Of a stretch of DNA of 15,937 nucleotides, positions 6,310-13,177 are shown in pieces. This DNA is from Oscillospiraceae bacterium. Lineage in GTDB: Bacteria; Bacillota; Clostridia; Oscillospirales; Oscillospiraceae. The stretch covers positions 1 through 15,937 of the forward strand of contig JAFVWG010000146.1 of the NCBI GenBank assembly GCA_017501805.1, in the 5' to 3' direction. The notes below the pieces were generated by a model that saw only the letters and a program-made list of their open reading frames with translations, ran no database searches and was not told the DNA's origin. Position numbers and translations under genes: made by a program. Each line of letters opens with the position of its first letter. Positions within the stretch are counted from its first letter, which is position 1.

Positions 6310-6911
6310 TCCGGTGCTCCTCCTTTCATGCGTTCTATGATCTCCAAGTAAGGGAGACCTGAAGCTCCGCCGGTCTTTATCTCCCAGGCGGGGTGAAATT
6401 GGTCCGGGGAGGCGCTCGCCATGCCTGGCGTCGTCCATTCCCAGCCGTGAGCTCTTACGGTGCGCTGCTCACATTTTCGCGCTTTGGGGTCTTTCTTTTT
6501 CTGCCAGGCGTCTCTGGCTTCTCTCCAAAATTCCCACGGTACCGCAAAGAAGCGGCGCAGTCCGAAGCTCACGATCACGATGCCGACCGCTCCGGGGTCT
6601 TTGGTGTAGTCGTCCATGTAGTCCGCCTGATGGGGTTCTACGCGGCTGAAGTCGATTCTGGCGCCTTCTTCGTGCTTTGCCTCGATGGCGACCGGGACGC
6701 TCTTGTATCTTCCGAGGTAGTCCACGCAGCTCTTTTCTTCGACCTTGCAGTTGCAAACGGCGCCGGCTGCGTTTCGTATCGGGATGAATTCCGTCGGTAC
6801 TTTGTGGACGCAGGCGATTCCTGCGCTCTGGTATCTCTGGTGGACGAATTTCAGGAAGTCCTCGAAGGGTTTCCCTCGGTTCGCCTGGGTATGTTGGTAG
6901 ATTCTTCTCAT
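6306..6911 (-). CDS. recU: Holliday junction resolvase RecU-like (phage type)
   Basis: At 201 residues this has RecU hallmarks: NRGKPFEDFL at 11-20, VDYLGRY at 63-69 with the metal-binding Asp64, AIEAK at 75-79 (catalytic Glu77 and Lys79) and HQADYM at 94-99, followed by the strand VGIVIVSFG. RecU is a PD-(D/E)XK nuclease that cuts four-way junctions formed during recombination and replication fork repair. Extra cysteines at 53, 55 and 62 precede the active site and may bind metal. The gene overlaps both neighbours by four bases (ATGA), so it is translationally coupled. Together with RecT and SSB it would complete recombination of phage DNA before packaging. Confidence 0.9.
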   Translation of the reverse strand: MRRIYQHTQANRGKPFEDFLKFVHQRYQSAGIACVHKVPTEFIPIRNAAGAVCNCKVEEKSCVDYLGRYKSVPVAIEAKHEEGARIDFSRVEPHQADYMDDYTKDPGAVGIVIVSFGLRRFFAVPWEFWREARDAWQKKKDPKARKCEQRTVRAHGWEWTTPGMASASPDQFHPAWEIKTGGASGLPYLEIIERMKGGAPE

Positions 6912-7279
6912 TTCAGCACCGCCTTCCTGGCGGCGTCGATGGCTTTAGGATCAAGCGCGAAGTTGTCCTTCAGGTTTGGGTTCCTTCGGCAGCAGCTGCA
7001 CTTCTGATGGCGCTTGCGGTATCTGCATCTGTGGCAGTTCACGCCGGTGCGGTCTCCGCCGATGTCGACGATTCGCTCTCCGTCGGTGTCCTCTGGAGGC
7101 TTGCCGCTTACCGTGCAGAAGGAGTATCCTTCCTCCGGGTACTTGGTGCCGGTGCAGCTCTGGAGGTTCTCGTAGTGGAGGCTTCCGTCCTCCTGCAGCA
7201 CCAGGGAGTCGTGCGGGTTGGTTCCGTATTCGTGAACCTTGCCGTCTGTGTTGTCTTTTACGTATATTCGGACGCTCAT
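6908..7279 (-). CDS. Cys-rich phage protein with CxxC...CxCC motif
   Basis: This 123-residue protein has a beta-rich N-terminal half (VRIYVKDN, KVHEYG, DSLVLQEDGSLHYENL) and a compact metal-binding motif near the C-terminus: C82-x2-C85, then C94-x-C96-C97, followed by the conserved-looking RRNPNLKDNF. The same ending occurs in uncharacterised clostridial phage proteins, from memory and not checked. ATGA overlaps with both neighbours; GGAGG precedes the ATG by about six bases. Function is unknown; nucleic acid binding through the zinc knuckle is a reasonable guess. Confidence 0.7.
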   Translation of the reverse strand: MSVRIYVKDNTDGKVHEYGTNPHDSLVLQEDGSLHYENLQSCTGTKYPEEGYSFCTVSGKPPEDTDGERIVDIGGDRTGVNCHRCRYRKRHQKCSCCRRNPNLKDNFALDPKAIDAARKAVLK

Positions 7280-7593
7280 GCTATGCCTCCGATGATTCCG
7301 TCCGCTACGGCGTTGGCTACCTCCTTGCGGAGACGGTAGACGGTACCGCCGCCGATGCCGTTGCCGGATCCTTTTTTGTTTTCGAGGTAGTCGATGAATT
7401 TATTGATGAGCGCGGCGTCGTCTCTGGTCTTCTCGGCGCTCTCCTGCGCCAGTCTGATGCCTTCGTCGATTCCGACGCTGTGCTGCCGGTCTACGAATTC
7501 GCAGATCTGCTGGTCGGTCATTTTGCGAATTCTGACCGCGCGGTCGTGCATGGCTCTCTCTTCGTCAGTCATGCGGCAGTTCTTCTTTGCCAT
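7276..7593 (-). CDS. Small helical phage protein of unknown function
   Basis: This 105-residue protein is largely helical and charged (DEERAMHDRAVRIRKMTDQQ, then a helix around IDEGIRLAQESAEK and another around INKFIDYLEN). It ends in a Gly-rich turn and basic helix (GSGNGIGGGTVYRLRKEVAN). It shows no cysteine cluster or active-site motif. The ATG is preceded by GGAGG eight bases upstream and lies inside the end of the Myb-like gene (29-base overlap). The stop overlaps the next start as ATGA. Confidence 0.7.
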   Translation of the reverse strand: MAKKNCRMTDEERAMHDRAVRIRKMTDQQICEFVDRQHSVGIDEGIRLAQESAEKTRDDAALINKFIDYLENKKGSGNGIGGGTVYRLRKEVANAVADGIIGGIA

Positions 7594-8563
7594 TGTTTTG
7601 TCCTCCTTGTCGGTTTATAAGCATTTGCTCCGGCGTGATGTCCCTGATGGAAGTCCAGCCGGTTCTCGCCGCCTCTCCGGGTCGGCGTCTTATGAAATGA
7701 GTGCAGCTGTCGCAGTCGGTTTTGCAAAGCTCGCACCCTTCGGTTTTGATGTAGTGGATGCATTGGTCTTTCTGAAAATACTCTTGAAGTGCCTCCCGCT
7801 GTCTGCGGTAGTATCGCTTGCAGTATTCGGGGTTCTGAAGGCGTTCGTACTTCCCGCGCACCGCGCTGCCTGAACGCTTCAGCGCTCTGCCTATCTCTTC
7901 CCAGCAATGCCCGGCGGCTCTCATCGTGAGAAGTGTCTCGATTTCGTCGTCTTGCCATTGCCGGTCGTAATTCCGTACCGGTCTTTCGATGAGCCCCAGG
8001 GTGATAATTCTTCTCTTGATGGCTCCTTCGGTGCGGTTTAGCAACGTGCAGAGGTCGTTGTAGGTGTATTGGTATCGCTTCAGCAGATCGGCGAGGGTTT
8101 TATCTTCCGCCGGTGTCCAGGGTGTCTTCTTCATCTTGGCGAGCCAGGAGGCGTGTCGTGCTTCCTTTACCCATTCCGGCTCTTCTCCGAAGGTTCCCTC
8201 GACGAAGGCGTCAAAGTCGATCAGGTCTTTGTGCTGTTCCGCCCATACCCAGAATTCGTCGATGTCTATCATTGCGAAGCGCTTCGTCACGCTCTTCTGA
8301 TAATGCACCGGAAGTCCGAGGCGCACCCATCGGTCTTTTATCCAGCCGTAGCTGTTCCTCTTGCCGATCGCGTCGCAAAACTGCAGGAGGGTGATTCTGA
8401 CGCCGCTGTGAATGTGGCGTCCCAGTCCTCGACGTCCTGCCTTGAGCTTTACCGCGTTTACGCTTCTGCCCAGGTGTTTTGCTATCGCCGGGATCGAGGT
8501 CTGTCCCCAGCTGTTTTCGAGGTAGTCCAGTTCTTGTTGTGTCCAGTTCGTTCCTGATCCCAT
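7565..8563 (-). CDS. Multi-domain DNA-binding protein with three Myb/SANT-like repeats and C-terminal Cys cluster
   Basis: Three Trp-anchored Myb/SANT-like helix bundles can be seen in 332 residues: 5-48 (NWTQQELDYL ... IAKHLGRSVNAVKLKAGRRGL), 147-191 (PWTPAEDKTLADLL ... LLNRTEGAIKRRIITLGL) and 201-243 (QWQDDEIETLL ... EIGRALKRSGSAVRGKYERL). Between the first two, residues 57-115 resemble an excisionase-like winged helix (GKRNSYGWIKDRWVRLGLP; IDIDEFWVWAEQH). Near the end lies a Cys cluster, C268, C277, C280, C284 and C287. The start is coupled to the methyltransferase stop (TAATG) with only a weak ribosome binding site, and a much longer in-frame extension is rejected because it runs through the methyltransferase gene. 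It is probably a regulator or origin/terminase-type DNA binder; its target is unknown. Confidence 0.75.
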   Translation of the reverse strand: MGSGTNWTQQELDYLENSWGQTSIPAIAKHLGRSVNAVKLKAGRRGLGRHIHSGVRITLLQFCDAIGKRNSYGWIKDRWVRLGLPVHYQKSVTKRFAMIDIDEFWVWAEQHKDLIDFDAFVEGTFGEEPEWVKEARHASWLAKMKKTPWTPAEDKTLADLLKRYQYTYNDLCTLLNRTEGAIKRRIITLGLIERPVRNYDRQWQDDEIETLLTMRAAGHCWEEIGRALKRSGSAVRGKYERLQNPEYCKRYYRRQREALQEYFQKDQCIHYIKTEGCELCKTDCDSCTHFIRRRPGEAARTGWTSIRDITPEQMLINRQGGQNNGKEELPHD

Positions 8564-9441
8564 TACTCTGCACCCGCTCTTTGCCGTATGAATTCTTCGT
8601 AGCCTGGGTTGAGTTCGATTCCGATACACTCTCTTCCGAGCCGGTGGGCGACTTCTGCGGTCGTGCCGCTTCCGATGAAAGGATCGAGCACGGTTCCGCC
8701 TGGTCTGCTTCCGGCGAGGATGCACGGTTCTATGAGCTCCGGTGGGAAGGTTGCGAAGTGGGCGCCTTTGTACGGTCTGGTGCTCACCGTCCAGACGTCG
8801 CGTCGGTTCTTCACCGGCTTGCCGTCTTTGAACCTCCAGCGCTGGTGTGGCTTTCCTGCCATGTGCTGCGACTGGGGCGTCTTGCCCGGTACGATCTTGT
8901 CGGCGTACTTCGAGCTGCCTTTGTTGATGGTTTCTTTTCTGCCGTCGTATTGTGCCGGCACGAGGACGGCTTCGCTGTCGAAGTGGTAGGTCTTCGATTT
9001 CGCCAGCATGAATACGTGCTCGTAGCATTTTGTGCATCGGTCTTTCACGCTCTCTGGCATGACGTTCGGCTTGTTCCAGATGATGTCGCTCCTCAAATAC
9101 CAGCCGTCGGTGCGAAGGGCGAAAGCAAGCATCCAGGGTATGCCGATGAGGTCTTTGTTCTTGATGCCAGTCTTCTTGCTGATACCTCTTCCGGATCCGG
9201 CGTAGCTGTCTGCTATGACGATCCAGAGGGTTCCGTCCCTCTTGAGGGTTCGGCGCACCTCTCTGAATATCTGAACGAGGCGGTCGATGTATTCCTCCGG
9301 GGTTTTCTCCAGTCCTACCTGACCATCCACGCCGTAGTCGCGCAGTCCGTAATAAGGCGGGGAGGTTACGCAAACGTCGGCGATTTCGTCAGGAAGCTCG
9401 CGCAGGCGTTCCAGGGCGTCTCCGATTATGATTCTGTCCAT
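8563..9441 (-). CDS. Site-specific DNA methyltransferase (beta-type, SPPY motif)
   Basis: The 292-residue enzyme places the catalytic motif first, VTSPPYYGLRDYG at 25-37, and the SAM-binding motif last, LDPFIGSGTT at 252-261, the order of beta-class methyltransferases. SPPY is common in N4-cytosine enzymes but also occurs in some N6-adenine ones, so the modified base is uncertain. Other family blocks are LWIVIADSYAG, NKDLIGIPWMLAFALR, DIIWNKPNVMPESVKDR and a Cys pair (CTKC). No restriction enzyme gene is next to it, so it is an orphan, probably guarding phage DNA. The chosen ATG follows AGGAGG by nine bases and overlaps the helicase-loader stop as TAATG. SAM may come from the phage MetK. Confidence 0.92.
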   Translation of the reverse strand: MDRIIIGDALERLRELPDEIADVCVTSPPYYGLRDYGVDGQVGLEKTPEEYIDRLVQIFREVRRTLKRDGTLWIVIADSYAGSGRGISKKTGIKNKDLIGIPWMLAFALRTDGWYLRSDIIWNKPNVMPESVKDRCTKCYEHVFMLAKSKTYHFDSEAVLVPAQYDGRKETINKGSSKYADKIVPGKTPQSQHMAGKPHQRWRFKDGKPVKNRRDVWTVSTRPYKGAHFATFPPELIEPCILAGSRPGGTVLDPFIGSGTTAEVAHRLGRECIGIELNPGYEEFIRQRAGAE

Positions 9442-10118
9442 TACTCCGTTCCTCCTGCCAGCTGTAGTCTCTGTTTGATTGCGAGGCGATTCCGCTCCTC
9501 CATTCCGTACCATAGTGCTCTGTCTGACTCTTCCTTCTCGACGCGGCGCTGGTGGATTTCCTCCAGCCTGGCTCTCTCGCCGGTGGAAAGGTGCCCAGCT
9601 GCGCTGTCGATCTGCCTGGTTACGTATCCAGGTGTCATTGCGCGGTTGCGCTCTCTTTCATAGAGTTGCTCATAAAGGCTCATGAATGCGGTTCTCGCCA
9701 TTCCCGGCTTGCTTCCTCTGTAGGATCCGCAGTTCATTTCGTAGAGGTTGTGGTATCCGATGCTCTCGACCGCTCTGGCTATGAGCGGAGGGAGGCAGTC
9801 TCTTTCCTCGACGTGCAGGTGCTCGCCGTGCAGCTTTATAAAGTCCGATACCGCCAGCCACGCCTGGTCGGGCGCTATAAGGTCGGGCGCCGTCATCTCA
9901 AGCATAAGCTCGCGGAGTTCTGCCACCGAGGGCGGCCACTTATTTGTGGCGATGTGTTTCTTCACCGCCAGTCCAACGATCCCGGCGTCGTCCTCCGAGA
10001 ACATCGTCGCCCAGAGGTCTACGGTTGCCTTGACCTGGTTTTCGTCTTTGAATTTGTCGTAGTTCGGGTATGCCAGGACTATAATGCCCATGAGCTTCGC
10101 TGCGTCAGATCGTGTCAC
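9441..10118 (-). CDS. Replicative helicase loader/inhibitor-like protein
   Basis: This 225-residue protein begins at GTG with GGAGG eight bases upstream; a longer reading would start well inside the upstream gene. Its first 75 residues (DAAKLMGIIVLAYPNYDKF; LWATMFSEDDAGIVGLAVKKHI; KWPPSVAELRELM) match the N-terminal domain of helicase loaders of phage SPP1 G39P type, which deliver the host DnaB/DnaC helicase to the origin. The rest is helical and charged, with a conserved-looking NCGSYRGSKPGMARTAFMSL segment. It overlaps the initiator gene by 14 bases, the usual initiator-loader pairing. The loader role is well supported by position and fold; the partner helicase must be the host's or lie outside the window. 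Confidence 0.82.
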   Translation of the reverse strand: MTRSDAAKLMGIIVLAYPNYDKFKDENQVKATVDLWATMFSEDDAGIVGLAVKKHIATNKWPPSVAELRELMLEMTAPDLIAPDQAWLAVSDFIKLHGEHLHVEERDCLPPLIARAVESIGYHNLYEMNCGSYRGSKPGMARTAFMSLYEQLYERERNRAMTPGYVTRQIDSAAGHLSTGERARLEEIHQRRVEKEESDRALWYGMEERNRLAIKQRLQLAGGTE

Positions 10119-10908
10119 CGTATCCACCTCCTTCTTCGTCTTGAATAATGCTTCCGAGCACTCCCATCGTGTCGGTGCCGTTTTTGTTTGTGTGCCCGGT
10201 GGTCGTTGTCGCTTCTGTGAGCTCATCGTCCCACCGTCCGCCGTTGAGCCAGGTCGCAGGGTAAGGGATGAAGCGTCCGTTCTCCTTTGTCCATTCCACG
10301 CTCTCTTTGGCGATTCTGATTGCCGTCATGATCTTCTCGAAAAGGACGGCGGTCGGCTTGAGTTTTGTCCACGCCTTCTGGGCATCCTTTTTCGCCTTCT
10401 TGTTCGGGTAGGCTTCCCAGAATTGGTTGAACCTCATCTCCTGCAGACCAGGTTTTGCTTCCGGATCGTCCTCCGGCGGTGTTGCGGGTGGCTTTTCTTC
10501 GCCTTTTTCCTCGTTCTTGCACCGTGCTTGTCTGGTGCTTGTAGCGTTCCTTCCTGATGTTTCAGCGATAAAACCAGGGGGCGGAGGGATCTCGCTGTCC
10601 TTCTCCTTCATGTGCGGGTTCTGATGCTTGGCGAAGTTGACGATCTGGATGTAGTCGTCCTCTTCGACCGTGTATCTGATGATGAAGCCGTTGTCCGCGA
10701 GCTGCTGAAGCATTCCGCTGGTTTCCTCGGTGTTGACGTCGTCGTATCCGAGGAGCGTCTTTTTGATCTTGCGGGGTCTGTCTTCCAGGCGTCCTTCTCG
10801 GTCGGCAATGCACCACAGTCCGATGAAAAGCAGGCGCGTCAACGGTTCCAGTCCTCCGAGAACGTCGTTGTCAAAGAACGCAGGCTTTATGTTTCGGGTT
10901 CTTGCCAC
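10105..10908 (-). CDS. Phage replication initiator / replisome organizer (DnaD-like)
   Basis: The 267-residue protein starts at GTG with GGAGG eight bases upstream. Residues 1-100 form a winged-helix domain typical of phage replisome organizers (RNIKPAFFDNDVLGGLEPLTRLLF would be its first helices, given here in part: KPAFFDNDVL, LEPLTRLLFIGLW; then ADNGFIIRY and YIQIVNFAKHQNPH). Residues 105-155 are a Pro/Glu/Lys-rich linker. Residues 158-230 form a helical domain (FNQFWEAYPNKKAKKDAQKAW; YPATWLNGGRW). Its likely job is to bind the phage origin and recruit the helicase loader encoded next. A 23-bp site matching the intergenic dyad lies in the linker coding region. Confidence 0.85.
   Translation of the reverse strand: MARTRNIKPAFFDNDVLGGLEPLTRLLFIGLWCIADREGRLEDRPRKIKKTLLGYDDVNTEETSGMLQQLADNGFIIRYTVEEDDYIQIVNFAKHQNPHMKEKDSEIPPPPGFIAETSGRNATSTRQARCKNEEKGEEKPPATPPEDDPEAKPGLQEMRFNQFWEAYPNKKAKKDAQKAWTKLKPTAVLFEKIMTAIRIAKESVEWTKENGRFIPYPATWLNGGRWDDELTEATTTTGHTNKNGTDTMGVLGSIIQDEEGGGYGDTI
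10517..10539. promoter_or_regulatory. Operator-like site, copy 2, inside the initiator gene linker
   Basis: The core GCACCGTGCTTGTCTGGTGC (10519-10538) differs from the intergenic dyad core at only two positions, and the flanking TT and T also agree, giving 21 of 23. The outer five-base arms GCACC and GGTGC are intact; the inner dyad is less perfect than in copy 1. It encodes residues about 124-130 of the initiator, in its disordered linker. The octamer GTGCTTGT occurs twice here (10524-10531 and 10535-10542), 11 bases apart. Confidence 0.4.
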
Positions 10909-10926
10909 TCTCGTTTCCTCCTTTCT

Positions 10927-11628
10927 TCAGCATACATATACCTCCGTTCCGGTCAGTCGTTGTACCGCCTCTTTGAAGCGGTCGGCGTCGCTGTTGTTGT
11001 TGCTCAAATGCAGCAGGTATATTTGCTTGACGTGTCGTAGGTCGTTTGCTTTTAGTAGGTCGGTGAAATGCTCCAGGCTCATGTGGCTCTTGACCAGTCT
11101 GGGTACGAGTTCCGGTGGTATGTATCCGTTCCGGACGCTCTGCTCGATGATGTCCATCGAGTAGTTGCACTCGCCCATGATGTGGGTCAGTCCTTCGAAG
11201 CGGTACTTGATGTAGTAGGTGTCGGTGAAATATAGGAGCTTTTCGCCGGTGGTTCTTGAAGTTATCAGAAATCCCAGGGGATCCGGTGCGTCGTGCTGTA
11301 CGTCGAATGGCAGCACCGCGAACGTGCCGACCTGGAATTCTTCGAGTGCTCTGACCGCCTTTATCCGGTGCCCTGAAAGCCTGCAGGCGTCGATCGTGCC
11401 CTGGCTGGTGTAAATGTTTACCCCTGCTTTTGCGAGGTCTCCTGCGGCTTTTACGTGGTCTCCGTGGGCGTGTGTAATCAGGCAGCCTGAAAGGTCACGC
11501 ACCCGGAAGTTGAGCGCTCTCTGAATAACCTTGAGCGGGATTCCCGCGTCCAGCAGGACGGCGGTCTGCCCATCGCTGATTCGATAGGCGTTGCCGGTGC
11601 TGCCGGACGCGATGACCGTTATCTCCAT
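10927..11628 (-). CDS. MBL-fold metallo-hydrolase (YycJ/WalJ-like)
   Basis: In this 233-residue protein the metallo-beta-lactamase motif is HAHGDH at 53-58 (THAHGDHVKAA), preceded by ASGSTGNAYRI and LLDAGIPLKVIQRAL, which are typical of the YycJ/WalJ branch. Later ligands are suggested by HDAPDPLGF, YFTDTYY and KSHMSLEHF. Members of this branch are putative nucleases or phosphodiesterases; in Bacillota phages such a gene is often adjacent to recT. Translation is coupled to RecT (TGATG) and no separate strong ribosome binding site is seen. It is 18 bases upstream of the initiator gene. Its role in recombination is inferred from position. Confidence 0.88.
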   Translation of the reverse strand: MEITVIASGSTGNAYRISDGQTAVLLDAGIPLKVIQRALNFRVRDLSGCLITHAHGDHVKAAGDLAKAGVNIYTSQGTIDACRLSGHRIKAVRALEEFQVGTFAVLPFDVQHDAPDPLGFLITSRTTGEKLLYFTDTYYIKYRFEGLTHIMGECNYSMDIIEQSVRNGYIPPELVPRLVKSHMSLEHFTDLLKANDLRHVKQIYLLHLSNNNSDADRFKEAVQRLTGTEVYVC

Positions 11629-12695
11629 CAGAAGTCGGGTCCGCTTCCGTCCGCCGGTGCTGCCGATCCGGCGTCGATTACCTCCCCGGAGCCGGTGTCT
11701 ACCGTCATTCCTTCAGGAAGGGCGGCGGGTGCCGGCGTGGTGTCGATGAGCGTTGCGTTGGCGTTGGCAGCAATTTCCGCCTGCGCTTCGATTTCGGCGT
11801 ATCTCGCCTCGCGCATCTTCATGTACTGGTAGCTGTCGTCTACCTTCTTTGGGTCTCTTGGCAGGTGCTTTGCGCTGAAGGCTTCGCGGATGATGGTCTT
11901 GCGTACCATTTCGTCGAGCCAGCCTTCGGTCTCGACTTCGATCTGCTTGCCGTTCTCCCATACCTTCTGCTTGCCGCCCCAGAAGTTCGCGCTGGCGTAT
12001 TTTGGCTTGCGCTTCTCGATATCCTTCATCGACATGATGATGAGCTCGTTTTTGGTGGGATCCGTGAATTCCAGGTAAGCGAAGCCGCCGACGATCGTGC
12101 CTCTGTCGAAGGCGTTCGTGATCTCGAATTCGTAATTTTCCACGCGGTTATCTTTGCCTTTCTTAATGGGGCGGAAGTTGTCGGTGCTGTATACTACCTC
12201 GATGGTGACCGCCGTCGGAACCTCTACCGCGTACTTCTCGGCGATGTATCGGATTCCGTTGTAGCCTTCCATGAGGGTGACGTCGTAAATGTTGCGCTTG
12301 TTGTTCTTGTAAGGGATCGGGAAGAGCATATTGTCCTGCGTCATGTCCAGTCCCATTCTCGCGTAGTGAACCAGGTCGAGGGCGAGGTCGTTCAGGTTGA
12401 CCGTGTTCCAGTTGATCGGCAGGGTGTTGTCGTAGTCGTGGTTCTTGTTGTTCTCGTTCTTGCGGATACGTTCTTCTTCGGCTGCCTTGAGGGCGCGGTC
12501 GATTACGATGAAGTATCCCTGGATGAGTGTCCTCTGGTAGTCGGTTACCTGCATCGCGCCGGCGACGCTGCCTCCGAATTCCATCAGAACCTTGTTCGTG
12601 AATTTCTCGCTGGTTGCGAGTTGCTCCGTCTTCTGGGGTGCCAGCTCGGCGCCCTGGGTCGGGGTGAGTTCGTTCTTCTTTGCTGTTGTTGCCAT
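11628..12695 (-). CDS. recT: RecT-family single-strand annealing recombinase
   Basis: The 355-residue protein has the RecT core from about residue 30 to 290: a helical start, ALDLVHYARMGLDMTQDNMLFPIPYKN around 105-131 (the conserved GL...LFPIPY block), then VTLMEGYNGIRYIAEKYAV and KTIIREAFSAKHLP toward the end. The last 50 residues are an Ala/Pro/Gly-rich, acidic and probably disordered tail. RecT binds single-stranded DNA and anneals it to homologous strands. The ATG is chosen for GGAGG eight bases upstream; a TTG five codons earlier overlaps that site. It sits between the ASCH protein and the MBL hydrolase. No RecE- or YqaJ-type exonuclease gene is visible. Confidence 0.95.
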   Translation of the reverse strand: MATTAKKNELTPTQGAELAPQKTEQLATSEKFTNKVLMEFGGSVAGAMQVTDYQRTLIQGYFIVIDRALKAAEEERIRKNENNKNHDYDNTLPINWNTVNLNDLALDLVHYARMGLDMTQDNMLFPIPYKNNKRNIYDVTLMEGYNGIRYIAEKYAVEVPTAVTIEVVYSTDNFRPIKKGKDNRVENYEFEITNAFDRGTIVGGFAYLEFTDPTKNELIIMSMKDIEKRKPKYASANFWGGKQKVWENGKQIEVETEGWLDEMVRKTIIREAFSAKHLPRDPKKVDDSYQYMKMREARYAEIEAQAEIAANANATLIDTTPAPAALPEGMTVDTGSGEVIDAGSAAPADGSGPDF

Positions 12696-12718
12696 AGTTA
12701 AATCCTCCAATTTGTTTT

Positions 12719-13177
12719 TTATTCTTCGCTCTCGAAGGTGTCGAAGAGCGTTAGTTGATTAGGGTCTGGTGTCGCGGCTTCGATTTCCGCTTTGGTTTTC
12801 ATCTTGCAGACGTGTCCGTATCCATCCTCGACCGCCTGCTTGCTGGTGAGCAGTCCGCCGCACCGTTTGCAGCGTCTGGCTTTGATGATGAATGTCTCCG
12901 GCTCGATTCTCTCTTTGTCGAGAATTACCAGCTTGTAGTAAACCTCGCCGGGTTCGGCGCCCCAGTCTGGGTTGCCGGTTCCTTTTTCTACCCTGGCTCT
13001 GATCTTGAGGGTGGGTGAAGTCGAGGAGTATCCGTTTCGGAGATTGCATTCTATCTCTTCTCCCAGAAAAGGCTCAAGCCTCGACCGGTAGTACGGTGTG
13101 TCTCCTCGGTACTCTTCCTTCTTGATGCCCTTGTCGATCATGTCGAACCAGGTCTTCTTAATCGGGAATATCAGCAC
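12719..13177 (-). CDS. ASCH-domain protein with zinc motif and C-terminal clamp-binding-like peptide
   Basis: The 152-residue protein begins at GTG, with GGAGG nine bases upstream, and overlaps the end of the SMC-like gene by 20 bases. Residues 1-90 have the ASCH look (FPIKKTWFDMIDKGIKKEEYR, a conserved Lys/Glu/Tyr/Arg core, then LKIRARVEK and VYYKLVILDKE). ASCH domains bind RNA or nucleotides. Residues 101-126 form a zinc motif (RRCKRCGGLLTSKQAVEDGYGHVC) like DUF6011. The tail contains NQLTLFDTF at 140-148, which resembles the beta-sliding-clamp peptide QLxLF. The function is unknown; this tail suggests it is recruited to the replication fork. Confidence 0.75.
   Translation of the reverse strand: MLIFPIKKTWFDMIDKGIKKEEYRGDTPYYRSRLEPFLGEEIECNLRNGYSSTSPTLKIRARVEKGTGNPDWGAEPGEVYYKLVILDKERIEPETFIIKARRCKRCGGLLTSKQAVEDGYGHVCKMKTKAEIEAATPDPNQLTLFDTFESEE

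Noticed and set aside
8564..9373. N-terminal extension of the Myb-like protein to 9373
   Set aside because: The extension is out of frame with, but fully inside, the methyltransferase gene, is very Arg/Pro rich and has no ribosome binding site. The ATG at 8563 overlapping the methyltransferase stop is the natural start.
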